From NCBI GenBank assembly GCA_963697565.1, contig CAVOOM010000008.1, positions 186,001-250,000 of the forward strand: DNA of 64,000 nucleotides. Direction: 5' to 3'. The DNA is from CAWFSE01 sp963697565 (GTDB lineage Bacteria; Actinomycetota; Actinomycetes; CAVWCF01). This document shows, in pieces, positions 8,076 through 16,501 of this stretch (position 1 is its first letter; the number at the start of each line of letters is the position of its first letter). Both the position numbers and the translations under genes were made by a program. Under the pieces are notes generated by a model, which was not told the DNA's origin, made no database searches, and was given only the letters and a program-made list of their open reading frames with translations.

Positions 8076-8303
8076 CTACAGCGCGCCGAAGCCGACCTTG
8101 CGGGTCTCGGACTCGCCGAGCTCGACGTAGGCGACCTTCTCAGCCGGGACCATCACCTGACGGCCCTTGTCATCGCTGAGGACGAGCAGGCCGGCGTCAT
8201 CGGTGAGCGCGGCGCGTACGGCGGCGGCCACGTCGTCAGCGCTCGCGGCCGTCTCGACGACGAGCTCGCGGTTGGCGCCCTTGACGCCGATCTTGACCTC
8301 CAC
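8076..8303 (-). CDS. DUF3107 protein
   Basis: 75 aa. The GTG at 8303 is chosen because GGGAGGA lies five bases upstream. It is a compact alpha/beta protein beginning VEVKIGVKGANREL and ending RKVGFGAL, the DUF3107 family (Rv3208A, TB9.4 position) found next to a TetR regulator throughout actinobacteria. It has no catalytic residues or export signal, and its function is unknown. It lies downstream of tetR on the same strand, with about 120 bp between them. It runs tail to tail with the HNH gene, with only nine bases between stops. Confidence 0.85.
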   Translation of the reverse strand: MEVKIGVKGANRELVVETAASADDVAAAVRAALTDDAGLLVLSDDKGRQVMVPAEKVAYVELGESETRKVGFGAL

Positions 8304-8424
8304 GGTGGTCCTCCCAGGCTGCGTGCATGTGCGTGCGGGGTGTCTGGTTCGCCAGGCTAGTGCGCTCGCGGCCATCGGGCCGTACGGGTACGCGCAGCGC
8401 GAACAGCGACCAGGGAACGACCGG

Positions 8425-9051
8425 TCAGGTCTGCCGGGGGAACCCGCCGATGCCGCGCCACGACAGCGCGGCCAGCAGCCGGGTGGCGTGGTCGCGCGGG
8501 ATGGTGCCGGAGGAGGCGAGCCAGTAGCGCGCCGAGACCTGGGCCATGCCGGTCAGCCCGACCGCCAGCAGGTGCGCCTCGGGGGCGGACAGCCCGGCGT
8601 CCTCAGCGATCGTCTGGGAGACCGCGTCCGCGCACAGGTGGGTCAGCCGGTCGACCCGGTCGCGCACGGCCGGCTCGCCGGTCAGGTCGGACTCGAAGAC
8701 CAGCCGGAACGCCCCGCCGGGGTCGGCGACGTAGTCGAAGTAGGTCTGGATGGTCGCTGCCACGCGCTGCTTGTTGTCCTGCGTGGAGTCCAGGGCCTCC
8801 TGGATCGCGGCCACCAGCGCGTCGGCGCTCGAGTCGAGCAGCGCGAGATAGAGGTCGAGCTTGCCGGGGAAGTGCTGGTACAGCACGGGCTTGCTGACCC
8901 CGGCCCGGTCGGCGATCTCGTCCATCGCGGCGGCGTGGTAGCCCTGCGCGACGAACACCTCCTGCGCGGCGGCCAGCAATTGCAGCCGGCGCTCCCCGCG
9001 TGGCAGCCGGGCCCCGCGCACGGCGGAGTCGGCAACGGTGTTCGCGGTCAC
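8425..9051 (-). CDS. TetR-family transcriptional regulator
   Basis: 208 aa, GTG start. The N-terminal helix-turn-helix is typical: LLAAAQEVFVAQGYHAAAM, then DRAGVSKPVLYQHFPGKLDLY. The remainder is an all-helical ligand-binding domain with no obvious ligand. Position and length match the conserved regulator beside DUF3107 (Rv3208). A leaderless promoter (TAGGCT, six bases before the GTG) is overlaid by a perfect 16-bp palindrome, so negative autoregulation is likely. Other targets are not visible nearby: no second copy of the palindrome was seen in the window. Confidence 0.92.
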   Translation of the reverse strand: MTANTVADSAVRGARLPRGERRLQLLAAAQEVFVAQGYHAAAMDEIADRAGVSKPVLYQHFPGKLDLYLALLDSSADALVAAIQEALDSTQDNKQRVAATIQTYFDYVADPGGAFRLVFESDLTGEPAVRDRVDRLTHLCADAVSQTIAEDAGLSAPEAHLLAVGLTGMAQVSARYWLASSGTIPRDHATRLLAALSWRGIGGFPRQT

Positions 9052-9057
9052 GGCCGG

Positions 9058-9075
9058 AGCCTACCCGCGGGTAGG
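9058..9075. promoter_or_regulatory. tetR promoter (TAGGCT) with overlapping 16-bp operator palindrome
   Basis: Minus-strand -10 TAGGCT at 9063-9058, six bases before the tetR GTG. It overlaps CCTACCCGCGGGTAGG (9060-9075), a perfect inverted repeat of the length typical for TetR operators. Confidence 0.65.
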
Positions 9076-9101
9076 GACCTCAGGTGGGGGTGTTCGCCGC
9101 G

Positions 9102-9275
9102 TCAGCGCTCCTCGTCATCGATCGCGACCTCGTGCCGCTGGTCGGCGAGGTCGGCCGCCGGGACCTCGGCGCCCTCGGCGAGTGCTTGCTCGACCTCGTC
9201 CTCCACCGCCGCGGGCTCGTCGAGGAGATCGTCCCCAGGGTTGGCGGGCACGTCGTGCAGGTCCATCTCGGACAT
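9102..9275 (-). CDS. small acidic protein, unknown function
   Basis: 57 aa, very acidic (many Asp and Glu, few basic residues until the last Arg). The start at 9275 is supported by GGGAGGAG about six bases before the ATG; the longer open frame upstream has no such site. It begins MSEMDLHDVPANPGDD and ends EVAIDDEER. No cysteines, membrane segment or known motif is seen. It is 50 bp upstream of tetR on the same strand, but tetR has its own promoter. Codon use fits its neighbours. I do not recognise a family. Confidence 0.6.
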   Translation of the reverse strand: MSEMDLHDVPANPGDDLLDEPAAVEDEVEQALAEGAEVPAADLADQRHEVAIDDEER

Positions 9276-9457
9276 GGCCACTCCTCCCGTTGCGGCGGGC
9301 GGTCGGCCCACCCGGTACTTCGACGGTACGCCGCAGGGAGGGCCCGCGGGCCGGGTCCGAAGTCACCGGCCCGAGCCCCCGGTGGGAACGCCTGCGGCCG
9401 CCGGGTTCGCCCGTCTGGGTGACATGCCCCGCCTGTCCCTGCTGTCACACTCGTCCC

Positions 9458-10195
9458 GTGACCGCCGTGGCTGATGAGGTGGCCGCGGCGCTCCGGGCGA
9501 TCCCGGGCGTCGCGGACGCGCGCCTGCACGCCGACGGCCGCGCTGAGGGCGCCGGCACGGTCCGGCTCACCCTCGATCCGCACGCCGATGAGGTCGCCGT
9601 GGCCCACGCGGTCAACGCGGTGCTCCGCAGCGGCTTCGGGCTGGCGGTCGACGCCGACCGCGTCCAGGTGGTCGAGGACTCGGTGCCGGTGCGGGCCCCC
9701 TCGGTGTCGTACGGGCAGGCCCGCTCGACCAGCGTGCCCGCCGCCCCCGCGACGCAGGCAGCGACCGCGCCCACTGGACCGGCTGCGGCTGCGGGAGCCT
9801 CGACCGCCGCCACGAGGCTGTCGATCGAGCGGCTGTCGCTCACCTCGGCCGGCCTCGGCGTGACGGTGGAGGTGGGGCTGGCCGGTCGGTCCGGCCAGGC
9901 GGTCGGCTCCGCGGAGTCGCCCGCGAGCGGGCCGAGTGTGCACCGGGCCGTGGCCGAGGCCACCGCGCGCGCGATCGAGCAGGCCCTGGGGGGCGGCGCC
10001 CGGCTGGCGATCGAAGGGGTCGAGGCCACCGCGTTGGCCGGCGAGCAGGCCATCGTGGTCTCGGTGGCACTCGTCACCGGGCACGGCGCCGAGCGGCTCA
10101 CGGGCGCCAGCCGGGTGCGGGAGGATGCCCGCCATGCCGTGGTCCGCGCCGTGCTCGACGCCGTCAACCGGCGCCTCGAGGCCCTCCTCGTCTGA
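9458..10195 (+). CDS. conserved hypothetical protein with two alpha/beta modules
   Basis: 245 aa, GTG start. Residues 1-80 (AIPGVADARLHADG, then RLTLDPHADEVAV and LRSGFG) and residues 115-245 (RLSIERLSLTSAGLGVTVEV, then AVAEATARAIEQAL) look like two small ferredoxin-like alpha/beta modules joined by an Ala/Pro/Thr-rich linker. The C-terminal module resembles the allosteric domain of alpha-isopropylmalate-synthase-type proteins, but that is an impression only. No catalytic motif is seen. The gene overlaps the next one by about 60 bp and is probably transcribed with it. Confidence 0.6.
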   Translation: MTAVADEVAAALRAIPGVADARLHADGRAEGAGTVRLTLDPHADEVAVAHAVNAVLRSGFGLAVDADRVQVVEDSVPVRAPSVSYGQARSTSVPAAPATQAATAPTGPAAAAGASTAATRLSIERLSLTSAGLGVTVEVGLAGRSGQAVGSAESPASGPSVHRAVAEATARAIEQALGGGARLAIEGVEATALAGEQAIVVSVALVTGHGAERLTGASRVREDARHAVVRAVLDAVNRRLEALLV

Positions 10196-10760
10196 CGACG
10201 CCTTCTCGGCGTGGCTGGTCGAGATCAAGGACGCGATCAGCGGCGTCGGCGGGTCCGACGTGCCGTGCGGCACGTGCACGGCCTGCTGCACGTCGTCGCA
10301 GTTCATCCACATCGAGCCCGACGAGCGCGACGCCCTGGCCCACATCCCGGCCGAGTTGCTGTTCCCGGCGCCGGGCCGGCCGCGAGGCCACGTGCTCCTG
10401 GGCTATGACGAGCGGGGGCACTGCCCGATGCTGGTCGACGGCGCGTGCTCCATCTACGCGCACCGGCCCCGGACCTGCCGCACGTACGACTGCCGGGTGT
10501 TCGCGGCGGCGGGGGTCGATCCCGGCGAGGACAAGCCCCTGATCGCCAGCCGGGCCCGCACCTGGCGGTTCGACTACCCGACCGCCGCCGACCGGGATCG
10601 GCACGAGGCCGTACGAGCGGCGGCGAGGTACCTCGCCGAGGACCCCGGCGCGCGTCCGGACGGCGCCCCGGAGCCCAGCGCCACCCAGCTCGCCGTGCGG
10701 GCGATCGAGATCCATGAGCGCTTCCTGGCGGACCGCCCGGACGAGCAGGGCAGGATGTGA
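10134..10760 (+). CDS. YkgJ-family cysteine-cluster protein
   Basis: About 208 aa. It carries the YkgJ/FliB-type cysteine cluster: PCGTCTACC near residue 45, then CPMLVDGACSIY, CRTYDC. Eight cysteines in this spacing bind zinc or an Fe-S cluster. The ATG at 10134 has GGGAGG nine bases upstream; the ATG at 10125 is a near alternative. The start lies inside the previous gene, which is unusual but keeps a good ribosome site. The family has no settled function; some members are linked to protein methylation. Three bases separate it from the next gene. Confidence 0.75.
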   Translation: MPWSAPCSTPSTGASRPSSSDDAFSAWLVEIKDAISGVGGSDVPCGTCTACCTSSQFIHIEPDERDALAHIPAELLFPAPGRPRGHVLLGYDERGHCPMLVDGACSIYAHRPRTCRTYDCRVFAAAGVDPGEDKPLIASRARTWRFDYPTAADRDRHEAVRAAARYLAEDPGARPDGAPEPSATQLAVRAIEIHERFLADRPDEQGRM

Positions 10761-10763
10761 GCC

Positions 10764-11681
10764 ATGGTTGCGCCGCAGACCCCGCCGATCGCCTTTGAGC
10801 CGTGGCCCCGCGACGAGGTCGCCCTGCCGGGGTGGACGCTCGCGGTGCGCACGTCGGAGCCGGCCCTGCCGGGCGCCGAGCCGGCGGTGCTCGTGCACGG
10901 TCTCGGCGGCTCGTCCCTCAACTGGACCGACCTGATGGGCCTGCTCCGCGACCGGCTGGACTCCCGGGCGCCCGACCTGCCCGGGTTCGGCTACTCGCCT
11001 CCTCCCGACGACGGCGACTACACGCTCGCCGGACACGCGCGGGCCGTGATCGCCCTGATCGAGCAGGAGGCCCGCGGGCCGGTGCACCTGTTCGGCAACT
11101 CCCTCGGCGGGGCGGTGTCGACGACCGTCGCGAGCCGCCGCCCCGACCTGGTCCGCAGCCTGACCCTGATCTCGCCGGCCCTGCCCGACCTGGTCCCCGG
11201 GCTGGCCAGGCTCCAGGTGGGCCTGACCGGGCTCCCGGGGGTGGGCGGGTTCCTGACCCGCCAGCTCACCCGGATGTCTCCCGAGCAGCGGACCGAGGGG
11301 ATGATCCGGATGGTCTACGGAGACCCGGCCGCCGTGCCGCCGGAGCGCCGCCGCGAGGCGGAGGCGGAGATCGCCCGGCGGCTCTCCCTGCCGTACGCGG
11401 CCGATGCGCTCACCCGCTCCGCGCAGGACCTCCCGCGCGCCTACCTCGACCGCGGCCCCGATGCGCTGTGGCGGCTCGCCGAGCGCATCGAGTGCCCGGT
11501 GCTCGTGGTGTACGGCCGGCGCGACCAGCTGGTGCACCCGCGGGCGGCGTACAAGGCGACCCGGCACTTCCGCGACTGCGCGGTCGTCGTGCTGCCGCAG
11601 AGCGGCCACGTCGCGCAGATGGAGCACCCCGAGCAGGTGGCCGCCGCCTGGCGCGACCACCTCGGCGGGCTGAGTCACTAG
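10764..11681 (+). CDS. alpha/beta hydrolase
   Basis: 305 aa. Oxyanion motif VLVHGLGGSSLNW, nucleophile elbow GNSLGG (Ser about residue 114), acid in YGRRDQLVHP and catalytic His in PQSGHVAQME: a complete alpha/beta-hydrolase triad. The cap region (about 150-220) is helical and Arg-rich. There is no export signal. An alpha/beta hydrolase between the TetR and MoeZ genes is common in this conserved actinobacterial block, so it probably belongs to the old neighbourhood and not to the catabolic operon behind it. The substrate is unknown. Confidence 0.85.
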   Translation: MVAPQTPPIAFEPWPRDEVALPGWTLAVRTSEPALPGAEPAVLVHGLGGSSLNWTDLMGLLRDRLDSRAPDLPGFGYSPPPDDGDYTLAGHARAVIALIEQEARGPVHLFGNSLGGAVSTTVASRRPDLVRSLTLISPALPDLVPGLARLQVGLTGLPGVGGFLTRQLTRMSPEQRTEGMIRMVYGDPAAVPPERRREAEAEIARRLSLPYAADALTRSAQDLPRAYLDRGPDALWRLAERIECPVLVVYGRRDQLVHPRAAYKATRHFRDCAVVVLPQSGHVAQMEHPEQVAAAWRDHLGGLSH

Positions 11682-11684
11682 GGT
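11679..11684 (+). promoter_or_regulatory. -10 element TAGGGT, leaderless start of the catabolic operon
   Basis: TAGGGT begins with the TAG stop of the previous gene and is followed by six bases and the GTG at 11691. If used, it gives the six-gene operon its own leaderless start. Confidence 0.4.
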
Positions 11685-11690
11685 CCAGCC

Positions 11691-12641
11691 GTGGACCCCG
11701 CGTCGGACCGTGCGCCGGACGAGGTGCTGACCCCGCTGCTGGCCCAGATCGAGGTCTTCCAGGGGCGGACGCTGCAGGTGGCCGAGCTCGGCGGCGGGCT
11801 GACGAACCACAACTACCGCGTGCGCACCGATGACGGCGGCGACTACGTCGTCCGGGTGAGCGACAACGAGTCCGGCGGCCTGCTCGCCATCGACCGCGCC
11901 CGGGAGCGCGTCAACACCGCACGAGCCTGGCAGGCCGGCGTGGGCGCCCCGGTGATCCAGGCGCTGCCCGAGGTGGACGTCCTCGTGGTCGGCTTCCTGC
12001 AGGGGCGGACGCTGGAGGCGGCCGATCTGCGCGACCCCGCCGTGATCCCCCGGGTGGCCGCCGCCGTGCGCACCCTGCACGCGGGGCCGGCGTTCGAGGG
12101 GTCGTTCGACATGCGCGAGCTGCGTCGGCGCTACCTGCGGATCGTCCGCGAGCGCGGCTTCCGGCTGCCGGACGACTACCTCGCGCTGGAGCCCCTCGTG
12201 GAACGGCTGGAGGACGCCATGCGCCCCGGCGACGAGCCGCTCGTGCCGTGCAACAACGACCTGCTGGCCGCCAACTTCATCGACGACGGCGAGCGGATCT
12301 GGCTGATCGACTACGAGTACAGCGGGATGAACGAGGCCTCCTTCGAGCTGGGCAACATCGCCTCGGAGTCCGGCTTGGACGACGGGCAGACCGAGGCGCT
12401 CGTCACGGCGTACTGGGGGCGTGGGTCTGCGGTGAAGCTCGCCAGGGCGCAGGCGTGGTCGCTGCTGGCCCGCTACGGATGGACGCTGTGGGCGTCGATC
12501 CAGGACGGCGCCTCCACCATCGACTTCGACTTCTGGGGATGGGGCATGGAGAAGTACGACAGCGCGCGCGCCGAGCTCATCGGGCCGCGACTGGACGCCC
12601 TGCTGGACACCCTGGCGGGCGGTCTGGAAGGGGAGGGCTGA
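11691..12641 (+). CDS. choline/ethanolamine-kinase-like phosphotransferase
   Basis: 316 aa, GTG start. APH/choline-kinase fold: an N-lobe with GGGLTNHNYRV (nucleotide-binding turn), then the catalytic block PCNNDLLAANF (N-D-L-x-x-x-N in place of H-x-D-x-x-x-x-N) and the metal-binding WLIDYEYSGMN. The IDYEY form is the choline/ethanolamine kinase version, so a small amino alcohol is the likely substrate. It ends three bases before the FAD oxidoreductase gene. The first residue of the Brenner motif is Asn instead of His, which choline-kinase relatives tolerate. It probably opens the amine-catabolic operon. Confidence 0.82.
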   Translation: MDPASDRAPDEVLTPLLAQIEVFQGRTLQVAELGGGLTNHNYRVRTDDGGDYVVRVSDNESGGLLAIDRARERVNTARAWQAGVGAPVIQALPEVDVLVVGFLQGRTLEAADLRDPAVIPRVAAAVRTLHAGPAFEGSFDMRELRRRYLRIVRERGFRLPDDYLALEPLVERLEDAMRPGDEPLVPCNNDLLAANFIDDGERIWLIDYEYSGMNEASFELGNIASESGLDDGQTEALVTAYWGRGSAVKLARAQAWSLLARYGWTLWASIQDGASTIDFDFWGWGMEKYDSARAELIGPRLDALLDTLAGGLEGEG

Positions 12642-12644
12642 GCC

Positions 12645-15122
12645 ATGGCGGACCTGCCGGGGCGCGCGCGGATCGCGGTGATCGGCGGAGGCGTCGGCGG
12701 CGCGAGCATCGCCTACCACCTCGCCGAGGCGGGCGAGACCGATGTCGTGGTGCTTGAGCGCGCGGAGCTGACGAGCGGCTCGACGTTCCACTCGGCCGGG
12801 CTGGTCGGGCAGCTGCGCGGCTCGGTGACGCTCACCGCGCTGATGATGGACTCGGCCGCCCTCTACCGCCGGTTGGCGGAGGACCCCGACACCGACCCCG
12901 GCTGGGTCGAGTGCGGGGGGATCCGGCTGGCGTCCAGCCCGCAGCGGCTTGAGGAGCTCGAGCGCCAGGTGGGCTGGGCCGAGACGTTCGGGCTGCCGTT
13001 GCACGGGATCTCCGCCGACGAGGCCCGCGACCTCTTCCCGCTGATGAGCACCGACGGAGTCCTCGGGGCGACCTTCCTGCCCACCGACGGCTACCTCGAC
13101 CCCTCGCAGCTGTGCTACGCGCTGGCCAAGGGCGCCCGCCGGGCCGGCGTCACCATCGCCGAGCGCACCCGGGTGCTGTCGATCGACGTCCTCGGCGGCG
13201 AGCGCCGGGGCCAGCGCGGAGGGCGCGGTTTCGTCGTGCGCACCGACCGCGGCGACCTTGAGTGCGACGCGGTCGTCGACGCCGCGGGGATGTACGCCGC
13301 CGAGGTCGCCCGCATGGTCGGCGTGCGGGTGCCGATCATCCCGATGAGCCACCAGTACGTCGTGACCCAGAAGGTCCGCGAGGTGGCCGCAGGCGACCCC
13401 CGCCTGCCGACCCTGCGCGACCCCGACCTCCTCGTCTACTACCGCGAGGACGGCGAGCGGCTCGTGATGGGCGGGTACGAGCGGGAGTCGCGGCCCTTCG
13501 CCCTCGGGCCGGACGGGCTCGACGCGATCCCGGCGGACTTCAACGGCCGGCTGCTGCCCGAGGAGCTGGGCCGGCTGGAGGAGATCTTCGCCAACGCGGC
13601 GCGGCGGGTGCCGGCGATGGCCGACGCCGAGATCCGCTCGTTCATCAACGGGCCCGAGGGCTTCACCCCGGACAACGAGTTCTGCCTAGGGGAGACCGAG
13701 GTGCGGGGCTTCTTCGTGGCGGCGGGGTTCTGCGCCCACGGCATCGCGGGCGCGGGCGGCATGGGCGGGGCGATGGCGCGCTGGGTGCTGGACGGCGACC
13801 CCGGCCTCGACCTGTGGGAGATGGACGTGCGGCGGTTCGGCCGCCAGTACCGCTCGCCGTCGTACACCCTCAAGCGGGTCACTGAGAACTACGAGACCTA
13901 CTACGACATCAAGTACCCCGGCCACGAGCGGCAGTCCGGCCGGCCGCTGCGGCTCACTCCCGCCAACGCGTGGCATGCGGCGCACGGCGCCGTCTTCGGC
14001 GAGAAGAGCGGCTGGGAGCGGGTCAACTGGTACGAGTCCAACGCCGCGGCCGGCGACCCGGACAAGCGCCCGCACGGCTGGGCCGGCCACCACTGGTCGC
14101 CGGCGATCGAGGCCGAGCACCGGGCGACCCGCGAGGCGGCGGGGCTCTTCGATGAGTCCTCGTTCGCCAAGCTCGAGGTCTCCGGACCCGGAGCCGCCGA
14201 CGTGATGGAGCGGCTCTGCGACAACCGGGTGGCGCGCGGGGTGGGCCGCATCACGTACACGCAGATGCTCAACGCCCGCGGCGGCGTCGAGTGCGACTTC
14301 ACGGTGACGCACCTGGCTGAGGACGCGTTCGGCATCGTGACGGGCACCGCCTTCGGACAGCACGACCTCTCGTGGATCCGGCGGCACCTGCCCGACGACG
14401 GGTCCGTCGAGGTCCGCGACGTCACCAGCGCGCAGGCCTGCTTCGGCCTCTGGGGGCCGCGGGCGCGGGACATCCTGGCCCCGCTGACCCCGCAGGCCTT
14501 GGACAGCAAGGCATTTCCCTACCTCACGATGCGCGAGACGACCGTCGCCGACGTGCCGGTGCGGCTGCTGCGGGTCACCTTCGTGGGGGAGCTCGGCTGG
14601 GAGCTCTACTGCCCGGCCGAGTACGGCGCCGGGCTGTGGGCCGCGCTGTGGGAGGCCGGCCAGCCGCACGGGCTGACCGCCTGCGGATACAAGGCCATCG
14701 ACTCGCTGCGCGCCGAGAAGGGCTACCGGTACTGGGGCTCCGACGTGACGCCGGACGAGACTCCGTACGAGGCGGGGCTGGGCTTCTGCGTGAAGATGGA
14801 CAAGGACTTCATCGGGCGCGAGGCGCTGGCGCAGCACGCCGAGAGCGGCCCGTCGAAACGGCTGGCCTGCCTCGTCATCGACGACCCGCGCCGCGTGGTG
14901 CTGGGCAACGAGCCGGTCCGGGTCGGCGGCCGCACGGTGGGCCGCGTGACCACCGGCGCCGCGGGCCACACCGTGGGCCGGTCGATCGCCTTCGCGTACC
15001 TGCCCGCCGAGCACCTGGCCCCGGGCACGTCGGCCGAGGTGCTCGTGTTCGGCGACTGGGTGCCGGCCGAAGTCTCCGCCGAGCCCCTGTACGACCCCGA
15101 GGGCGCCAAGATCCGGTCATGA
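12645..15122 (+). CDS. FAD oxidoreductase fused to GcvT domain (dimethylglycine/sarcosine dehydrogenase type)
   Basis: 825 aa. The N terminus has the Rossmann IAVIGGGVGGASIAYHL (about 8-24) and the segment ELTSGSTFHSAGL, whose His is the covalent FAD attachment site in dimethylglycine and sarcosine dehydrogenases. DAO fold continues to about 385. A linker (TLKRVTENYETYYDIKYPG) leads to a GcvT/aminomethyltransferase domain (about 440-825) that in relatives passes the one-carbon unit to tetrahydrofolate. Length matches DMGDH-type enzymes. It probably oxidises an N-methyl or secondary amine. The stop overlaps the next start (ATGA), so it is coupled to the glutamine-synthetase-like gene. Confidence 0.9.
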   Translation: MADLPGRARIAVIGGGVGGASIAYHLAEAGETDVVVLERAELTSGSTFHSAGLVGQLRGSVTLTALMMDSAALYRRLAEDPDTDPGWVECGGIRLASSPQRLEELERQVGWAETFGLPLHGISADEARDLFPLMSTDGVLGATFLPTDGYLDPSQLCYALAKGARRAGVTIAERTRVLSIDVLGGERRGQRGGRGFVVRTDRGDLECDAVVDAAGMYAAEVARMVGVRVPIIPMSHQYVVTQKVREVAAGDPRLPTLRDPDLLVYYREDGERLVMGGYERESRPFALGPDGLDAIPADFNGRLLPEELGRLEEIFANAARRVPAMADAEIRSFINGPEGFTPDNEFCLGETEVRGFFVAAGFCAHGIAGAGGMGGAMARWVLDGDPGLDLWEMDVRRFGRQYRSPSYTLKRVTENYETYYDIKYPGHERQSGRPLRLTPANAWHAAHGAVFGEKSGWERVNWYESNAAAGDPDKRPHGWAGHHWSPAIEAEHRATREAAGLFDESSFAKLEVSGPGAADVMERLCDNRVARGVGRITYTQMLNARGGVECDFTVTHLAEDAFGIVTGTAFGQHDLSWIRRHLPDDGSVEVRDVTSAQACFGLWGPRARDILAPLTPQALDSKAFPYLTMRETTVADVPVRLLRVTFVGELGWELYCPAEYGAGLWAALWEAGQPHGLTACGYKAIDSLRAEKGYRYWGSDVTPDETPYEAGLGFCVKMDKDFIGREALAQHAESGPSKRLACLVIDDPRRVVLGNEPVRVGGRTVGRVTTGAAGHTVGRSIAFAYLPAEHLAPGTSAEVLVFGDWVPAEVSAEPLYDPEGAKIRS

Positions 15123-16492
15123 CCCAAACCAAGCGCGAGGGGATGCTGACCCTCGAGGAGCTGCGCGCGCACGTGGAGACCGGGCGCGTCGACACCGTCC
15201 TGGTGGCGCTCACCGACATGCAGGGCCGGCTCCAGGGCAAGCGGCTGCACGCCCGCTACTTCCTCGATGAGGTGGTCGGCCACGGGACCGAGGGCTGCAA
15301 CTACCTGCTCGCGGTCGACGTGGACATGAACACCGTCGACGGCTACTCGATGTCGTCGTGGTCCACGGGCTACGGCGACTTCGTGATGGACCCGGACTTC
15401 AGCACCCTGCGGATCGTCCCGTGGCTGCCGGGCACCGCCCTGGTGCTCGCCGACGTGCGCTGGCTCAACGGCGCCGACGTGGTCGCCTCGCCGCGCCAGA
15501 TCCTGCGCAAGCAGGTCGACCGGCTGACCGAGCGCGGGCTGGTCGCCCTCGCGGGGACCGAGCTCGAGTTCATCGTCTTCCGCGACACCTACGAGGCCGC
15601 CTGGGCCTCGGGCTACCGCGGCCTGACGCCGGCCAACCAGTACAACGTCGACTACTCGATGATCGGCACGTCGAGGGTCGAGCCGCTGCTGCGCAAGATC
15701 CGCAACGACATGGTCGGCGCGGGGCTGGTGTGCGAGTCGGCCAAGGGCGAGTGCAACCTCGGCCAGCACGAGATCGCCTTCAAGTACGCCGACGCGCTGA
15801 CCACCTGCGACAACCACTCGATCTACAAGACCGGGGCCAAGGAGATCGCGGCCCAAGAGGGCTGCTCGATCACGTTCATGGCCAAGTACGACGAGCGCGA
15901 GGGCAACTCCTGCCACATCCACCTCTCGCTTCGGGGGACCGACGGGTCGCTGGTGCTCGCCGACCCCAACGGCCGCGAGGGGATGTCGGCGATGGGGGAG
16001 GCGTTCGTCGCGGGCCAGCTCGCGCGGATGGAGGAGCTGACGCTGCTGTTCGCCCCGAACATCAACTCGTACAAGCGCTACGTCACCGGCTCGTTCGCCC
16101 CCACGGCGATCAAGTGGGGCCGGGACAACCGGACCTGCGCGTTCCGGCTGGTGGGCCACGGCGCCTCGCTGCGGCTGGAGAACCGGGTGCCGGGCGGCGA
16201 CGTCAACCCGTACCTCGCGGTCGCGGGCATCATCGCCGCGGGGCTCGACGGCATCGACCGGGGGCTGACCCTGGAGGACGCCTTCGAGGGCAACGCCTAC
16301 CAGACCGACGCCACCCGGGTGCCGGAGTACCTCCACGACGCGATGCGGCTGTGGGACGGCTCGCAGTTCGCCCGGGATGCCTTCGGCGAGGAGGTCGTCG
16401 CCCACTACTCCAACATGGCCCGCGTCGAGCTCGAGCAGTTCGGCCGGGCGATCACGGACTGGGAGCGGTTCCGGTCCTTCGAGAGAATGTGA
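15119..16492 (+). CDS. glutamine-synthetase-family gamma-glutamyl-amine ligase
   Basis: 457 aa, ATG inside the previous stop. Active-site blocks are complete: AGTELEF, GECNLGQHE (metal ligands), HIHLSL, NSYKRY, NRTCAFRL and LENRVPGGDVNPY. The arrangement is that of GlnT/PuuA-like or GMAS-like proteins and not of GlnA1: there is no adenylylation-site tail, and the gene sits with an amine oxidase, an aldehyde dehydrogenase and a class-I amidotransferase-type hydrolase. It probably joins glutamate to a primary amine with ATP. The amine cannot be read from sequence; methylamine, ethanolamine and polyamines are candidates. Confidence 0.88.
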   Translation: MTQTKREGMLTLEELRAHVETGRVDTVLVALTDMQGRLQGKRLHARYFLDEVVGHGTEGCNYLLAVDVDMNTVDGYSMSSWSTGYGDFVMDPDFSTLRIVPWLPGTALVLADVRWLNGADVVASPRQILRKQVDRLTERGLVALAGTELEFIVFRDTYEAAWASGYRGLTPANQYNVDYSMIGTSRVEPLLRKIRNDMVGAGLVCESAKGECNLGQHEIAFKYADALTTCDNHSIYKTGAKEIAAQEGCSITFMAKYDEREGNSCHIHLSLRGTDGSLVLADPNGREGMSAMGEAFVAGQLARMEELTLLFAPNINSYKRYVTGSFAPTAIKWGRDNRTCAFRLVGHGASLRLENRVPGGDVNPYLAVAGIIAAGLDGIDRGLTLEDAFEGNAYQTDATRVPEYLHDAMRLWDGSQFARDAFGEEVVAHYSNMARVELEQFGRAITDWERFRSFERM

Positions 16493-16501
16493 CGGTTCTT
16501 G

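Noticed and set aside
9102..9311. Longer version of the small acidic protein starting at 9311
   Set aside because: The internal ATG at 9275 has the Shine-Dalgarno site directly before it; the extra 12 codons lie in front of that site.
10164..13352. A 1062-codon open frame on the minus strand
   Set aside because: It mirrors the YkgJ, hydrolase, phosphotransferase and FAD genes; its peptide is rich in Arg, Gly, His and Pro with no domain. High GC at third positions keeps antisense frames open.
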